Source: JBKBRC01 sp046292345 (GTDB lineage: Bacteria > Bacteroidota > Rhodothermia > Rhodothermales > Rubricoccaceae). Taken from it: a DNA stretch of 64,000 bases. The notes under the pieces are model-generated. The model was given only the letters and a program-made list of their open reading frames with translations, made no database searches and was not told the DNA's origin. Where the stretch lies: the NCBI GenBank assembly GCA_046292345.1, contig JBKBRC010000009.1, positions 1-64,000 on the forward strand, written 5' to 3'. Positions 8,277-17,579 of this stretch are shown here, in pieces (within the stretch, counting starts at the first letter, position 1; each line of letters starts with the position of its first letter). The position numbers and the translations under genes are program-made.

Positions 8277-8523
8277 ACCCCTACACAGACTAGACCCCTA
8301 CANNNNNNNNNNNNNNNNNNNNNNNNNNNNNNNNNNNNNNNNNNNNNNNNNNNNNNNNNNNNNNNNNNNNNNNNNNNNNNNNNNNNNNNNNNNNNNNNNN
8401 NNTGCGCCCGGGCCAGACGGCGCTCCGCCTGCTCGCCTGGCACGGCACCCACCCCGACTTCGTCTCGCCGCCACTTCGGCTCACCATTACAGACTAGACC
8501 CCTACACAGACTAGACCCCTACA
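8182..8523. other. Scaffold gap flanked by an exact 121-bp duplicate
   Basis: One hundred N occupy 8303-8402. The 121 bases before the gap (8182-8302) are repeated exactly as the 121 bases after it (8403-8523). This covers the last codons of the lipoprotein and two units of a 17-bp tandem array. Equal-length terminal overlap is what two neighbouring contigs of a de Bruijn assembly share, so the two sides probably join directly and 221 bases of the window are artefact. Confidence 0.85.
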
Positions 8524-8540
8524 CAGACTAGACCCCTACA
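8490..8540. repeat. 17-bp x 3 tandem repeat upstream of the COG0523 GTPase
   Basis: The unit cagactagacccctaca is present three times in a row on the right side of the gap and twice at the end of the left side. A decayed copy (ggctaaaccccc) follows. The array begins at the last codon (GAC TAG) of the lipoprotein and ends about 30 bp before the GTPase start codon. It fills the gap between the genes and could affect read-through or translation. Confidence 0.9.
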
Positions 8541-8571
8541 GGCTAAACCCCCTCACCCTCCGGCGACCCTC

Positions 8572-9783
8572 ATGCACACCCCGCTTCCCGTCACTGTCCT
8601 CTCCGGCTTCCTCGGGGCTGGCAAGACGACGCTGCTCAACCACATCCTCGCCAACCGCGAGGGGCGCCGCGTGGCGGTGATCGTCAACGACATGTCCGAG
8701 GTCAACGTCGACGCCGCGCTCGTGCGCGGCGGCGAGGCCGCGCTCGCCCGCACCGACGCCCGGCTCGTCGAGATGACCAACGGCTGTATCTGCTGCACGC
8801 TCCGCGAGGACCTCCTCGTCGAGGTCAGCCGCCTCGCACGCGAGGGCCGATTTGATGCGCTGCTGATCGAGTCGTCCGGCATCTCGGAGCCGCTGCCCGT
8901 CGCCGAGACGTTCACGTTCGAGGACGAGACAGGCGCCGCCCTGAGCGACGTCGCTCGGCTCGATACGCTCGTGACGGTCGTCGATGCGGGCAACGTACTC
9001 GCTGAGATTGCCTCCATCGAGCGCCTCCGCGACCGCGGCCTCGAAGCGGGTGAGGCCGACACGCGCTCCATCGCCGACCTGCTGCTCGACCAGATCGAGT
9101 TCGCAGACGTGCTCGTGCTCAACAAGATCGACACCGTGACGCCGGCCGAGGTCGCGACAGTCGAGGCAGCGTTGCACCGCCTCAACCCGCGTGCGCGGGT
9201 CGTTCGCGCCGAGCACGGCCGCGTCGCGCTCGGGCACGTTCTTGAGACCGGCCTGTTTGACTTTGCCGCCGCTGCCGAGGCTCCGGGCTGGCTGGCCGAG
9301 ATGCGCGGCGAGCACGTCCCCGAGACCGAGGAGTACGGTGTGGCGAGCTTCGTCTACCGCGCCCGGCGGCCATTCCACCCCGCGCGCATCCACCGCTTCT
9401 TGCAGGCACGGTGGCCCGCGGCTGCGGGCGCCCCGGGCGTGCTGCGCTCGAAGGGCGTTTTCTGGGTGGCCTCCGTACCGCACACGATGTGGGTTTGGAG
9501 TCAGGCCGGCAAGTTCCGGCGCTTCCACGCCGCTGGCAGGTGGTGGGCCGATGTGCCCCCGGAGTACTGGCCGCAGGACGCCAGCTTGCGCGCGGAGACT
9601 GAGCGGGCGTGGGACGAGACGACCGGCGACCGCCGCCAGGAGCTGGTCTTCATCGGCATCGACATGGACCGCGCGGCCATCGAGCGCGCGCTCGACTACT
9701 GCCAGATCACCGACGACGAGCTAGACGCCGCGCCAGACTGGGGTGACGACGTCTTCGAGGAAGCCCTCACTGCGGGGTGCTGA
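8572..9783 (+). CDS. COG0523/CobW-family metal-dependent GTPase (ZigA/YeiR group type)
   Basis: The 403-residue cytoplasmic P-loop GTPase has Walker A GFLGAGKTTLLN at about residues 11-22, the family metal motif CICC (CxCC) in NGCICCTL, ESSGISEP, and a canonical G4 NKID. A C-terminal CobW_C domain is rich in His, Trp and Asp and ends in an acidic tail (DDELDAAPDWGDDVFEE). Members bind Zn(II) or another metal through CxCC and are thought to load client metalloenzymes under scarcity. Length and the FxPARIHRFL segment fit the zinc-responsive subgroup near ZigA. It follows the zinc-like receptor operon and precedes the DsrE-like gene by 76 bp. Confidence 0.85.
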   Translation: MHTPLPVTVLSGFLGAGKTTLLNHILANREGRRVAVIVNDMSEVNVDAALVRGGEAALARTDARLVEMTNGCICCTLREDLLVEVSRLAREGRFDALLIESSGISEPLPVAETFTFEDETGAALSDVARLDTLVTVVDAGNVLAEIASIERLRDRGLEAGEADTRSIADLLLDQIEFADVLVLNKIDTVTPAEVATVEAALHRLNPRARVVRAEHGRVALGHVLETGLFDFAAAAEAPGWLAEMRGEHVPETEEYGVASFVYRARRPFHPARIHRFLQARWPAAAGAPGVLRSKGVFWVASVPHTMWVWSQAGKFRRFHAAGRWWADVPPEYWPQDASLRAETERAWDETTGDRRQELVFIGIDMDRAAIERALDYCQITDDELDAAPDWGDDVFEEALTAGC

Positions 9784-9859
9784 CGTCCCTGCCGGCCGGG
9801 GCTACCCTCCCTTCCAGCCGGCCGCCTCTTCGCCAAACAACCCTTCCGCCCCTAGACCG

Positions 9860-10243
9860 ATGACCGTCGCTTACGTTTTCGCCACCTCCGGTAACACCGT
9901 CCATTACAAGCTCGGGCAGATGATCCTGCCGCAGCTCGAGGCCGATGCCCACGGCGCGCGCGTCGCCGGGATGTTCTTCTTCGACGACAACTGCTTCGCG
10001 CTGCGCGTGGGCGACCCGCTCGGCGAGCGCCTGGCGAAGGTGGCCGCCGAGCGTGGGATGCTGCTGATGCTCTGCGACCAGTGCGCGAGCGCGCGCGGCC
10101 TCGCACGCCGCGTGGGTGCAGACGACGCCGTGCCGGCCCGCTTCGAAGCAACCGGAACCGTCGCGGGCGTGCAGGTGGGCTGCTTCCCGGACCTCTACGC
10201 CGCGCTCGCCGGCGCCGGCGTGGATCAGGTGATCACGCTCTGA
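9860..10243 (+). CDS. DsrE/DsrF-like small protein, resembling SaoD-type
   Basis: The 127-residue protein (ATG at 9860) is soluble, with no signal peptide. It shows the DsrE fold pattern: YVFATSGNTVHYKLGQMIL at the start, MFFFDDNCFALRVGD, LLMLCDQCASARGL and a C-terminal GCFPDLYAALAG. The Cys residues (in DDNC, CDQC and VGCF) could carry sulfur or metal. The pattern reminds me of the DsrE-related proteins called SaoD, but I am not certain. It lies between a COG0523 GTPase and a TonB receptor, and the receptor starts 9 bp after its stop codon, so it belongs to the same transcription unit. Confidence 0.6.
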   Translation: MTVAYVFATSGNTVHYKLGQMILPQLEADAHGARVAGMFFFDDNCFALRVGDPLGERLAKVAAERGMLLMLCDQCASARGLARRVGADDAVPARFEATGTVAGVQVGCFPDLYAALAGAGVDQVITL

Positions 10244-10251
10244 CGCCCCCG

Positions 10252-13119
10252 ATGCGTGCGCTCCCCGCTCCGTCACGTCCTGGCCGCGCCGCCGCCTGTC
10301 GGCGAAGCGCGCAACTCGCGTGGGGCGCGCAACTCGTGTTGCTCGCGCTACTTGCGGGCAGCGCGCGCGCGCAGACGGCCGAGGTGTGCGTCCGCGTGAC
10401 GCTCGCCGGAACCGGAGAGGCGCTTCCAGGCGTCGTCGTGCGCGTCGAGCCGCACGAGCGGGTGGCTGCCACGCGCGCAGACGGCACCGTATGCGTGGGT
10501 GAGCTGCCGCCCGGCGCGGCGCGACTCTCGGTGTCCCGGCTGGGCCTCGCTCCGGCTGCGCGCGACGTGCGCCTCGAGCCCGGGCAGACGGCTCGCGTCG
10601 CGTTCACCATGGCCTTCCAGACGTTCCGTTCGCCCGAGGCCGTCGTGACCGCCGAAGCGTCCTCCACCGAAGCGGGTACGGCCTCGCGCGTCGGGCGCGG
10701 GGCCATCGAGCACGTGCAGGCGGCAAGCCTCGCGGACCTGCTCCAGTTGCTCCCCGGCCAGACCGCCGGCAACCCGTCGCTGGCCAACCCCGGTCAGATC
10801 CTGCTACGGCAGGCCCCGACGACAGCCGAGGCCGCCCGCAATGCCGCCCTCGGCACGGCGATCGTCGTCGACGGCGTGCCGGTCTCGAACAACGCCAACC
10901 TCCAGACCGACGTCACGATTCTCAACAGCAGCCCGGGCGCGCTGCCGCCGTTCGCGTCCACGGCCGGGCGAGGGACGGATCTCCGGGCGTTCTCGCCGGA
11001 CGTGATCGAGTCCGTCGAGGTCATCCGTGGTGTACCCGCCGCGCGCCACGGCGACGTCTCGGCGGGCGTCGTGCTCGTCGAGACGCGCGCCGGCGCGCGG
11101 CAGCCCGAGGCGCGCCTGCGCCTCAACCCGACCCTGCTCGACGTCGGCGTCGTCAGCGGCTGGGGCGGCGGCACGCCGAGCGCGCCGCGGCCCGGCCTGA
11201 GCGCCGCCCTCACGGCAACTGCCTCGCGCGACGACCCGCGTCAGACAGCCGACACGTTCTCGCGCCTCCGCGTGCAGACGGCCTGGACGCAGCCCTGGCG
11301 TCCGGGTCTCCGCTCGACGGCTCGCCTCGCGCTCTCTGCCGCCGAGGACCGCCAGCGCGTCTATCCCAACGACGTCACCGCTCGGCGGACGCGCTCGGCC
11401 GCCGATCTCGGCGTGCAGGCCAGCCTGGACCTCCGGGCCGAGGCCGCGCGGCCGCTGCTGGGCTTCTCGTCTGTGCGGGCCGCTCTCACGGCCAGTGCGA
11501 CCGCTGCCCGGCAGCAGGGGCGCTTCGCAGAGCTCATCACGCGCTCCGACATCTTTCCGCTCTCCCCGGCCCTGACCGACACGACGATGGTGGGCGTCTT
11601 CGGCCCGGCCGAGTACTTCAACGAGACCACCGTCGACGGGCGGCCCGTCAATCTCTATGTGCGGCTCGAGGGGCGCGGGCAGCGCTCGCTCGGGCCGCTG
11701 GTGTTCGCGCCGCGCGTGGGTGCCGAGGCGCGCTACGACGTCAACCGCGGCGCGGGCCGGCAGTTTGACGTCCTCCGGCCGCCGCGCCAGAACTACGCCG
11801 TCGGCGAGCGCCCGCGCGCCTTTGCCGACGTGCCTGGCCTCGGCCTGCTCTCAGGCTACGCCGAGGCGCGCCTCGCCGCGCCGCTGCCCGGCCGCCGCCT
11901 CGCCGTGCTTGACGGCGGCCTGCGGCTCGACCGCGCCGCGACGACGGCCGTCGCTGGCCGCCCGGGCGCGCACCGCGGCACCGTCCTCGCCCCGCGGATC
12001 AACGCCGCCGTGGACCTCTCGCCCGGGGGCGCGCCGCTCGGGACGACGCTGCGCGGCGGCTACGGCCTGCTCGCCAAGGTGACTCCGCTCACCTTCCTCT
12101 CGCCCGGTCCGCGTTTCTTCGACCTGACGAGCTACGCCTACTTCGCGCCTGTGCCCGCCGAGCGGCTCGTCGTGCTCACGACGCGCCGCGTGGACCTCGA
12201 CGCGCTCGCGGCGGAGCTCCGCCCGACCACGACCCGCCGCCGCGAGGCGGGCCTCGACCTCCGCCTCGGGCCTGCCGCACGCCCGGCTGCGCGCGCCGAA
12301 CTGACGGCGTTCGCCGACGACACCCGCCGCGCCGTCGGCATCGCGCGCGAGGTTGTGCCGCTGCTGTTCCCGCGCTTCGAAGCCGTGGCCTTCCCGCCTG
12401 GCGCGCCGCCCGTGCTCCGGCCCGAGCCTGTACGCACAGACACGTTCCTGGCCGTCTACGACGTCCCCCGCGCCACGCGCAGCGTCCGCTCGCGCGGCCT
12501 CGAGGCCACGCTCGACGTGCCGCGCCTGCCGCTGCCGCGCACGAGCCTCAACGCGACCGCTGCATGGACGCGCACGCAGGCCGAAGATGACGCGACCGCC
12601 GTCGACGCGGGCGCGCTCTTCCGCAGCCCCAACCGGCCGGATCGCATCGGGGTCTACCGCGAGCCGGGCGTCCGCCGCGAGCAGGTCCTGACGGCCGTCC
12701 GCGCCGTGTACCGCCTGCCCGAGGCGGGTCTCGTCGCCTCGGCTCTCGTGCAGACGCTCTGGCTCGACGCCGACCGCCTCGTGCCGCAGCCGTCCGGAGC
12801 CGACCGCGACCCTGCGCTGCCAGTCGCATTCGTAGACCGTGCCGGGCGAACGGTCGCGCTCTCGCCCGCCGAGGCCGAGGCGCTGCCCGCGCTCCGGCGG
12901 CCCTTCGGTGAGAGGGCCTTTGTGGCCGAGCGCCGCCCGCCGCTGTGGCTGCTCAACGCCCGGCTCTCGGCGAGCCTCCCGGCCGGGCTCCAGCTCGCCG
13001 CCTTCGTCAACAACGTCCTCTTCGACCGCCCGCTCTACGAGCGGCGGCGGGGGACGGGCGGCTTCGAGCAGCGCAACCCTCCTCTGTTCTTCGGCCTCGA
13101 GATGGCCGCGACCCTCTGA
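10252..13119 (+). CDS. TonB-dependent receptor of the DUF4876-associated type
   Basis: The 955-residue receptor starts at the ATG at 10252, with a signal peptide ending near ARAQT. A carboxypeptidase-regulatory-like domain follows (about 45-130), then a plug domain with IVVDGVPVSNNANL, VIESVEVIRGVPAARHGDVSAG and a beta-barrel ending in GLEMAATL. The plug lacks the usual YGS tail and reads ARHGDVSAGVVLVETR, as in receptors encoded next to DUF4876 and DUF6850 proteins in Bacteroidota. Two such genes do follow directly. The substrate is unknown. Placement between two COG0523 GTPases suggests a metal complex (inference). Confidence 0.8.
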   Translation: MRALPAPSRPGRAAACRRSAQLAWGAQLVLLALLAGSARAQTAEVCVRVTLAGTGEALPGVVVRVEPHERVAATRADGTVCVGELPPGAARLSVSRLGLAPAARDVRLEPGQTARVAFTMAFQTFRSPEAVVTAEASSTEAGTASRVGRGAIEHVQAASLADLLQLLPGQTAGNPSLANPGQILLRQAPTTAEAARNAALGTAIVVDGVPVSNNANLQTDVTILNSSPGALPPFASTAGRGTDLRAFSPDVIESVEVIRGVPAARHGDVSAGVVLVETRAGARQPEARLRLNPTLLDVGVVSGWGGGTPSAPRPGLSAALTATASRDDPRQTADTFSRLRVQTAWTQPWRPGLRSTARLALSAAEDRQRVYPNDVTARRTRSAADLGVQASLDLRAEAARPLLGFSSVRAALTASATAARQQGRFAELITRSDIFPLSPALTDTTMVGVFGPAEYFNETTVDGRPVNLYVRLEGRGQRSLGPLVFAPRVGAEARYDVNRGAGRQFDVLRPPRQNYAVGERPRAFADVPGLGLLSGYAEARLAAPLPGRRLAVLDGGLRLDRAATTAVAGRPGAHRGTVLAPRINAAVDLSPGGAPLGTTLRGGYGLLAKVTPLTFLSPGPRFFDLTSYAYFAPVPAERLVVLTTRRVDLDALAAELRPTTTRRREAGLDLRLGPAARPAARAELTAFADDTRRAVGIAREVVPLLFPRFEAVAFPPGAPPVLRPEPVRTDTFLAVYDVPRATRSVRSRGLEATLDVPRLPLPRTSLNATAAWTRTQAEDDATAVDAGALFRSPNRPDRIGVYREPGVRREQVLTAVRAVYRLPEAGLVASALVQTLWLDADRLVPQPSGADRDPALPVAFVDRAGRTVALSPAEAEALPALRRPFGERAFVAERRPPLWLLNARLSASLPAGLQLAAFVNNVLFDRPLYERRRGTGGFEQRNPPLFFGLEMAATL

Positions 13120-13139
13120 TCCACCCACCACGCCCTGTC

Positions 13140-14390
13140 ATGCGCTTCCGACTCTCCCGTCTCCTGCTCGCGCTCGCGCTGGCCACGCCGTTCCTGGCGG
13201 CCTGCGACTCCGGCGGCCCCGAGGTCCAGCTCGGCGCGCTCCGCGTCGAGGTCCGCCTGCCCGAGGGCTACGCGCAGCCGGGCGCGCCCGGCGCGGCCCT
13301 CACGCTCACCGCGCAGGCCGACGGCACGACCCGAACGGCAACGACCAACGACGCCGGCGAGGCCACGTTTACGGATCTCCTGCCGGGCATCTACAGCCTC
13401 ACGGCCCGCCTTTCGCTGAGCGAGGACGCCGCGTTCGCGCTCACGGGCCTTCGCCAGGCCGTCGAGCTCAACGCCAGCGAGCCCGCCGTGACGCTGCCCG
13501 CCTCCGAGCCGGTCGTGCTCCAGCTTGCTGGCTCGGCGCTCGGCGGACTCGTCATCAAGGAGGTCTACTACACCGGTAGCCGCACGCCTGGCGGCGGGAA
13601 TTACTTCTCGGACCAGTTCGTCGAGATCGTCAACAACTCGACCGAGACCATCTTTGCGGACGGGCTGATGATCGCAGACGTCTTCGGGGTCTCGGGGCAG
13701 ATCAACCCCGGCAGCCAGCCGACACCCTTCCAGAGCGACCAGAACCACGTCTACGTGAACTCCGTCTGGCGCGTGCCCGGCTCGGGGCAGGAGCACCCGA
13801 TCCCCCCCGGCGGCAGCCTGCTCATCGCGCAGGACGGCATCGACCACCGTACGGACCCGCTCGGCAACCCCAACAGCCCCGTCGACCTGAGCAGCGCCGA
13901 CTGGGAGACGTTCAACCAGCGCGACGACGGCCGCGACATCGACTCGCCGACCGTGCCTAATCTCGAGCGGCTCTACTTCACCGGCGGCTTCGACTGGCTG
14001 CTGCCCGTCTTCGGGCCGGGCGTTGTGATCTTCCGCGCGCCAGACTTCGACGCGCTCGCGCGCGTGCCCATCCCGGGCTCGTCGCTGCCCGAGCGTATCC
14101 AGGTGCCCATCGGGCTCGTGATCGACGCCTTCGAGGCGCTTCAGAACCCCCAGAGCGGGGCGTTCAAGCGCATTCCGGTCGCGCTCGACGCGGGCTTCGT
14201 CTCGGCCTCCGGCACCTACACGTCTGAGAGCGCCCGCCGCCGCGTCGCCCGCGTCGTCGCCGGGCGGACGGTCTACCAGGACACCAACAACTCCTCGGCC
14301 GACTTCGAGATCATCTCGCCGCCGACGCCGCGCAGCGGGCAGGCGCTGCGTGGAACGCCGACGCGCGTCTTCGCGCGGCAGACGAGATGA
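13140..14390 (+). CDS. DUF4876-type lipoprotein
   Basis: The 416-residue lipoprotein (lipobox LAAC, Cys22) has an N-terminal beta-sandwich of the kind used as a carboxypeptidase-regulatory or Ig-like stalk (ATTNDAGEATFTDLLPGIYSL). A larger domain follows with LVIKEVYYTGSRTPGGGNYF, DQFVEIVNNSTETIFADGL and GGSLLIAQDGIDHR. This resembles DUF4876 proteins and, more distantly, lamin-tail domains. It starts 20 bp after the TonB receptor and overlaps the next gene by 4 bp. It probably sits on the outer membrane as receptor partner, like SusD-type lipoproteins do for other substrates (inference). Confidence 0.75.
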   Translation: MRFRLSRLLLALALATPFLAACDSGGPEVQLGALRVEVRLPEGYAQPGAPGAALTLTAQADGTTRTATTNDAGEATFTDLLPGIYSLTARLSLSEDAAFALTGLRQAVELNASEPAVTLPASEPVVLQLAGSALGGLVIKEVYYTGSRTPGGGNYFSDQFVEIVNNSTETIFADGLMIADVFGVSGQINPGSQPTPFQSDQNHVYVNSVWRVPGSGQEHPIPPGGSLLIAQDGIDHRTDPLGNPNSPVDLSSADWETFNQRDDGRDIDSPTVPNLERLYFTGGFDWLLPVFGPGVVIFRAPDFDALARVPIPGSSLPERIQVPIGLVIDAFEALQNPQSGAFKRIPVALDAGFVSASGTYTSESARRRVARVVAGRTVYQDTNNSSADFEIISPPTPRSGQALRGTPTRVFARQTR

Positions 14391-15904
14391 CGCGCCGCCG
14401 CCTCGGTTCGGTCTTCTGGCAGCTCTCGCTCGCGGGCATGCTCACAGGTGCGGCGCTTCCGGTCTCGGCGCAGGTTCTGGCCGCGCCAGAGGGTCCGGCC
14501 GCCGCGCGCGTCCCGGTCCAGGCAGACACGCTACCCGGGCTGTGGCGGCTCGGCCGCAACGCGGCCGGCCTCGCCGCCGCTGGCCCGGCCGCGCCATCGC
14601 GGCTCGGCCTGCGCGCCGACGCCCGGGCCGGGGCGCTGCGCCGCGTGCAGGCCCCCGCCCGCACGGGCGGGGGGCGCGTCGAGACCGAGGGCCAGCGCGC
14701 CTTCGGCGGCGAGGTCGTCGCCCGGGGCGTCTTTGCGTTCGGGCGACGCGCGGAGGCCGGGCGCCGCTGGGGCAACACCGCCAACCCGACGGGCCGCTCG
14801 CCCTACGTCTGGGCCGACTCCGCCGGTGGCGACTGGCTCCGCGACGGCCTTGCCGCCGAGGTCGCCGTTGCGCTGCCGTCGCCCGGAGCGGGCATCCGGC
14901 CAGGGCTCCGCGCGGACTACGCCGCCGAGCAGGGCGCGCGCCGCGACGACCCGCGGCCCCTCTTCCGCCGCCGCGCGCTCATGCTTGCGCCGGGCCTGGC
15001 CCGGCGGCTGGGCGGCGGCCTCTCGGCCGGGCTCGTTGCCGAGGCGGCGTTCGAGCGCGAGGAGAACGAAGTCGGCTTCTTCGCCGGCGACGACCCGCTC
15101 GTATTCCGCCTGCGTGGCCTGGGCACGTTCGACCAGACGGCGCTCGTGCGCGCGCAGCGCGCGACCGTCGGGCGGACGCTCGGGGCGACGGCGCAACTCG
15201 CCGGGGAGGCGGGACGGACTCGCTGGGCCGTCGCGGCTGGAGGCGCGGCGCACGCCGCCGAGACGCGCGACGGCGTCGCCACGCCCGCCTTCGGCGGATC
15301 GGTGCGCGGACGGGCCGCCCACGCGCGCGCCGCGCTCCGCCAGGCCGGCGCCCGCGGCGGCGCCGAGGCGGCGCTCGACGTGCGCGCCGACCGCCTCCGC
15401 GGAACGGACCCCGTCTTCCGCGCCGTCAACACGGTCGACGAGCGAGCGCACGCCGAGGTCGCGCTCGCCCACTGGCGCGGCGCCGCGAGCCCCGCCGGCG
15501 CCCGTGCAGCGCTCGGCCTGAAGGTCGGCGCCGAGCGCCTCGTCCGCCGCGACGTCGCGACGCAGACGCGCTGGGCCGTGACGGCCCTCGCTGCCAGGGC
15601 CGATGCCCGGTCCCTCCTGCCCGGCGGCTTCGACACCTCCGGCCGTCTCATCGCGCGGGCGCCCCTCGCTGCGGCCTACGCTGCCGACCGGCCGACGACG
15701 CTCACGCCCGTGCTCGTCCGCCCGGACTTCGACCTGCACGCCGCCCCGTCGCTCGACGCCGAGCTGGGACTGGGCGCCGTGCGAACGCTCCGCTCAGGCC
15801 GGGCGGTGCGCGTCGCGCTGCGCGGCGGTACGGCGGCTGGCTGGCCTGCCGGGCGCTTCGCCACGCGCCCCTTTCTTCTCCTCTCGCTAGACCTCTTCGG
15901 ATGA
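14387..15904 (+). CDS. DUF6850-like outer-membrane beta-barrel protein
   Basis: The 505-residue protein overlaps the DUF4876 gene by ATGA. The signal peptide ends near VSAQV. The rest is alternating hydrophobic and polar residues typical of outer-membrane strands, and it ends in LLLSLDLFG. The GLWRLGRNAAGLA start and the DDPRPLFRRRALMLAPGLARR stretch fit the DUF6850 family, which is encoded beside DUF4876 and a TonB receptor in Bacteroidota. Its role is unknown. The fixed trio suggests a shared import or assembly task at the outer membrane. The family call is from memory of sequence features. Confidence 0.6.
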   Translation: MTRRRLGSVFWQLSLAGMLTGAALPVSAQVLAAPEGPAAARVPVQADTLPGLWRLGRNAAGLAAAGPAAPSRLGLRADARAGALRRVQAPARTGGGRVETEGQRAFGGEVVARGVFAFGRRAEAGRRWGNTANPTGRSPYVWADSAGGDWLRDGLAAEVAVALPSPGAGIRPGLRADYAAEQGARRDDPRPLFRRRALMLAPGLARRLGGGLSAGLVAEAAFEREENEVGFFAGDDPLVFRLRGLGTFDQTALVRAQRATVGRTLGATAQLAGEAGRTRWAVAAGGAAHAAETRDGVATPAFGGSVRGRAAHARAALRQAGARGGAEAALDVRADRLRGTDPVFRAVNTVDERAHAEVALAHWRGAASPAGARAALGLKVGAERLVRRDVATQTRWAVTALAARADARSLLPGGFDTSGRLIARAPLAAAYAADRPTTLTPVLVRPDFDLHAAPSLDAELGLGAVRTLRSGRAVRVALRGGTAAGWPAGRFATRPFLLLSLDLFG

Positions 15905-16818
15905 ACCGCCTGCGCTTCTTCCTCGCCCCGGCGACATCGCTCGTGGCCACGCTCGTGGCTGCGCTCGTGCTCGGCGGGTGCCGCGCGACGCTCCCGCAAG
16001 ACGTCTCGGTCCGCGGGCCGTCGGCCGAGATCACGGACGGCTGCTTCGACCTGCGCGTGTTGCCCGCTGCCGACCGCGCCTACGCCGACTCGCTCCTCGG
16101 CGCCGCCCTCGACCGCGAGGCGCTCTACACGTACGCCGCTCCCATCAAGCCGATCTCGAGCGTGGCGATGCTGCGCCTCCCCGTCGCCCGCCCGGACTCG
16201 GTCCCGGAGGGCGCGCGCGAGCAGGCGCGCGCGGCGCCCGGAGCGCAGGCCGCCGCCGAGCGCTTCTACCGCGTGGCTGCCGCCCTCCGCTGCGGGCCCG
16301 TCGAGACGGTCGTCGTGCCCTACCGCGCGGCGTTCGGCAGCGAGCGGGCGCTCCAGATGACGGCTGTGCGGCGCGACCGGCTCGACGAGATCCTCGCCCG
16401 CGACGCGCCGTTCTGGCTCCAGTTCGGGATCGTGCCCGGCGCCGACGCGCACCTGGTCGTCTCGGTCGTCGAGCACGCCGCCGCCGCCGACCGCTGGCGC
16501 GGCTACGGCTACCTCTTCGGCTACCCCGAGCACGCGATCACGTTCTTCGTTGAGGCCGGGCGCGAGGGGATGGTCACAGGCGAGATCGTCCCCCGAGACT
16601 TCTTCCACATCCCCGTGCACGTCCGCGAGAGCGGGCACTTTACATATGCCGTGCCGCGCGGCTACACGCCGACCGAGACCGACTCGGTACTCTACCGGCA
16701 CGGCACGGCCGTGCTGGCCGAATACCGCGCCCGCCGCGCAGCCTTCCTCCGTCCAGACTCCACGCTGCGCGCCGCAGACCTCCTCCGCGCCTGGGCCGCC
16801 GGGCCCGCTCGCCCGTGA
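15901..16818 (+). CDS. Lipoprotein of unknown function in the DUF4876/DUF6850 operon
   Basis: The 305-residue lipoprotein (lipobox LGGC, about Cys27) overlaps the DUF6850-like gene by ATGA, so it is translationally coupled. Notable segments are WLQFGIVPGADAHLVVSVVEH, GYPEHAITFFVEAGREG and RDFFHIPVHVRESGHFTYAVP. These contain many His residues and two in-domain Cys residues (DGCFDLRV and LRCGPVETV) that may form a disulfide. I do not recognise the family. The conserved-looking FFHIPVHV segment could bind metal. A periplasmic helper for the adjacent barrel is a reasonable guess. Confidence 0.55.
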   Translation: MNRLRFFLAPATSLVATLVAALVLGGCRATLPQDVSVRGPSAEITDGCFDLRVLPAADRAYADSLLGAALDREALYTYAAPIKPISSVAMLRLPVARPDSVPEGAREQARAAPGAQAAAERFYRVAAALRCGPVETVVVPYRAAFGSERALQMTAVRRDRLDEILARDAPFWLQFGIVPGADAHLVVSVVEHAAAADRWRGYGYLFGYPEHAITFFVEAGREGMVTGEIVPRDFFHIPVHVRESGHFTYAVPRGYTPTETDSVLYRHGTAVLAEYRARRAAFLRPDSTLRAADLLRAWAAGPARP

Positions 16819-16865
16819 GTGCTCAGAACCTCTGGCCGGCCGGCGGGAGCCGCCCCGTGTCCCCG

Positions 16866-16897
16866 CTTCTACCGGAACGACCTTCTACCAGAACGAC
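16866..16897 (+). repeat. 16-bp x 2 tandem repeat just before a start codon
   Basis: The unit cttctaccggaacgac is repeated with one mismatch (g to a) and ends one base before the ATG at 16899. It occupies the position where a ribosome-binding site would normally be. Confidence 0.85.
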
Positions 16898-16898
16898 C

Positions 16899-17579
16899 AT
16901 GAAACGCCTTCTCGCGGTCCTGCTCGCGCTCCTCGCCGGTCCCGGCCTCGCCCAGACGCCCGCCGCGGGCGGCGCAGACGCGGACGCGGCGTACCTCGAG
17001 GCCGCCGACGCCGCGCGCACGCTCGGCGCCGGGCCGGGCGGCGCGCTCGACCCGGCCCTGCCAACGATCCACGAGTTCGTCGACTTCGCCTGCCCGGTCT
17101 GCCGCGACGCGTTCCTCGCGCGCCACGACTCGCTCGAGGCGGCGTTCGTCGCCACTGGCCGCGCCAACCTCGTTGTGCGCGCCTTTCCGATCCCGCGCCT
17201 GCTGCGCGGGCCGCACGCGGCCGAGGCCGCACTCTGCGCGGGCGCGCTCGGCGGGGCGGAAGCCTTCGGGCACATGCAGCGCCGGCTCTACAAGGCGCAG
17301 GCCGACTGGCGCTTCCTCCGTGATCCGACGCCCGCGTTCCGTGACTACGCCGCCGAGGCCGGCCTCGATGCCGCTGCGTTCGCGGACTGTCTCGCTCGCG
17401 ACGCGGTCGCGCCGCTCCTGGTCGCCGACGTCCGCCTCGGCGCCCGGCTCGGCGCGACGGGCACGCCCACGTTCGCGTTCGTCGCGCCGGGCGCGACCGA
17501 GCCGGCCGACCTGTTCTACGGCAACGAGCCGCTGGCCCGCTTCGAGCAGGCCCTCGCGCGCATCCCCGCCTCGCCATGA
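16899..17579 (+). CDS. DsbA-like periplasmic thiol oxidoreductase
   Basis: The 226-residue protein has a cleavable signal peptide ending near LAQT. A thioredoxin-like DsbA fold follows with active site CPVC at residues 65-68 (FVDFACPVCRD) and the cis-Pro loop TGTPTF near residue 190. The N-terminal part before the motif, LPTIHEFVDFACPVC, is typical of DsbA-family proteins that make or isomerise disulfides in the periplasm. Its stop codon overlaps the start of the second COG0523 GTPase (ATGA at 17576-17579). In this operon it could keep Cys ligands of exported metal proteins in the right state (inference). Confidence 0.82.
   Translation: MKRLLAVLLALLAGPGLAQTPAAGGADADAAYLEAADAARTLGAGPGGALDPALPTIHEFVDFACPVCRDAFLARHDSLEAAFVATGRANLVVRAFPIPRLLRGPHAAEAALCAGALGGAEAFGHMQRRLYKAQADWRFLRDPTPAFRDYAAEAGLDAAAFADCLARDAVAPLLVADVRLGARLGATGTPTFAFVAPGATEPADLFYGNEPLARFEQALARIPASP

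Noticed and set aside
8403..8500. Second partial lipoprotein gene after the scaffold gap
   Set aside because: It is an exact copy of the end of the lipoprotein gene before the gap and is explained as contig overlap.
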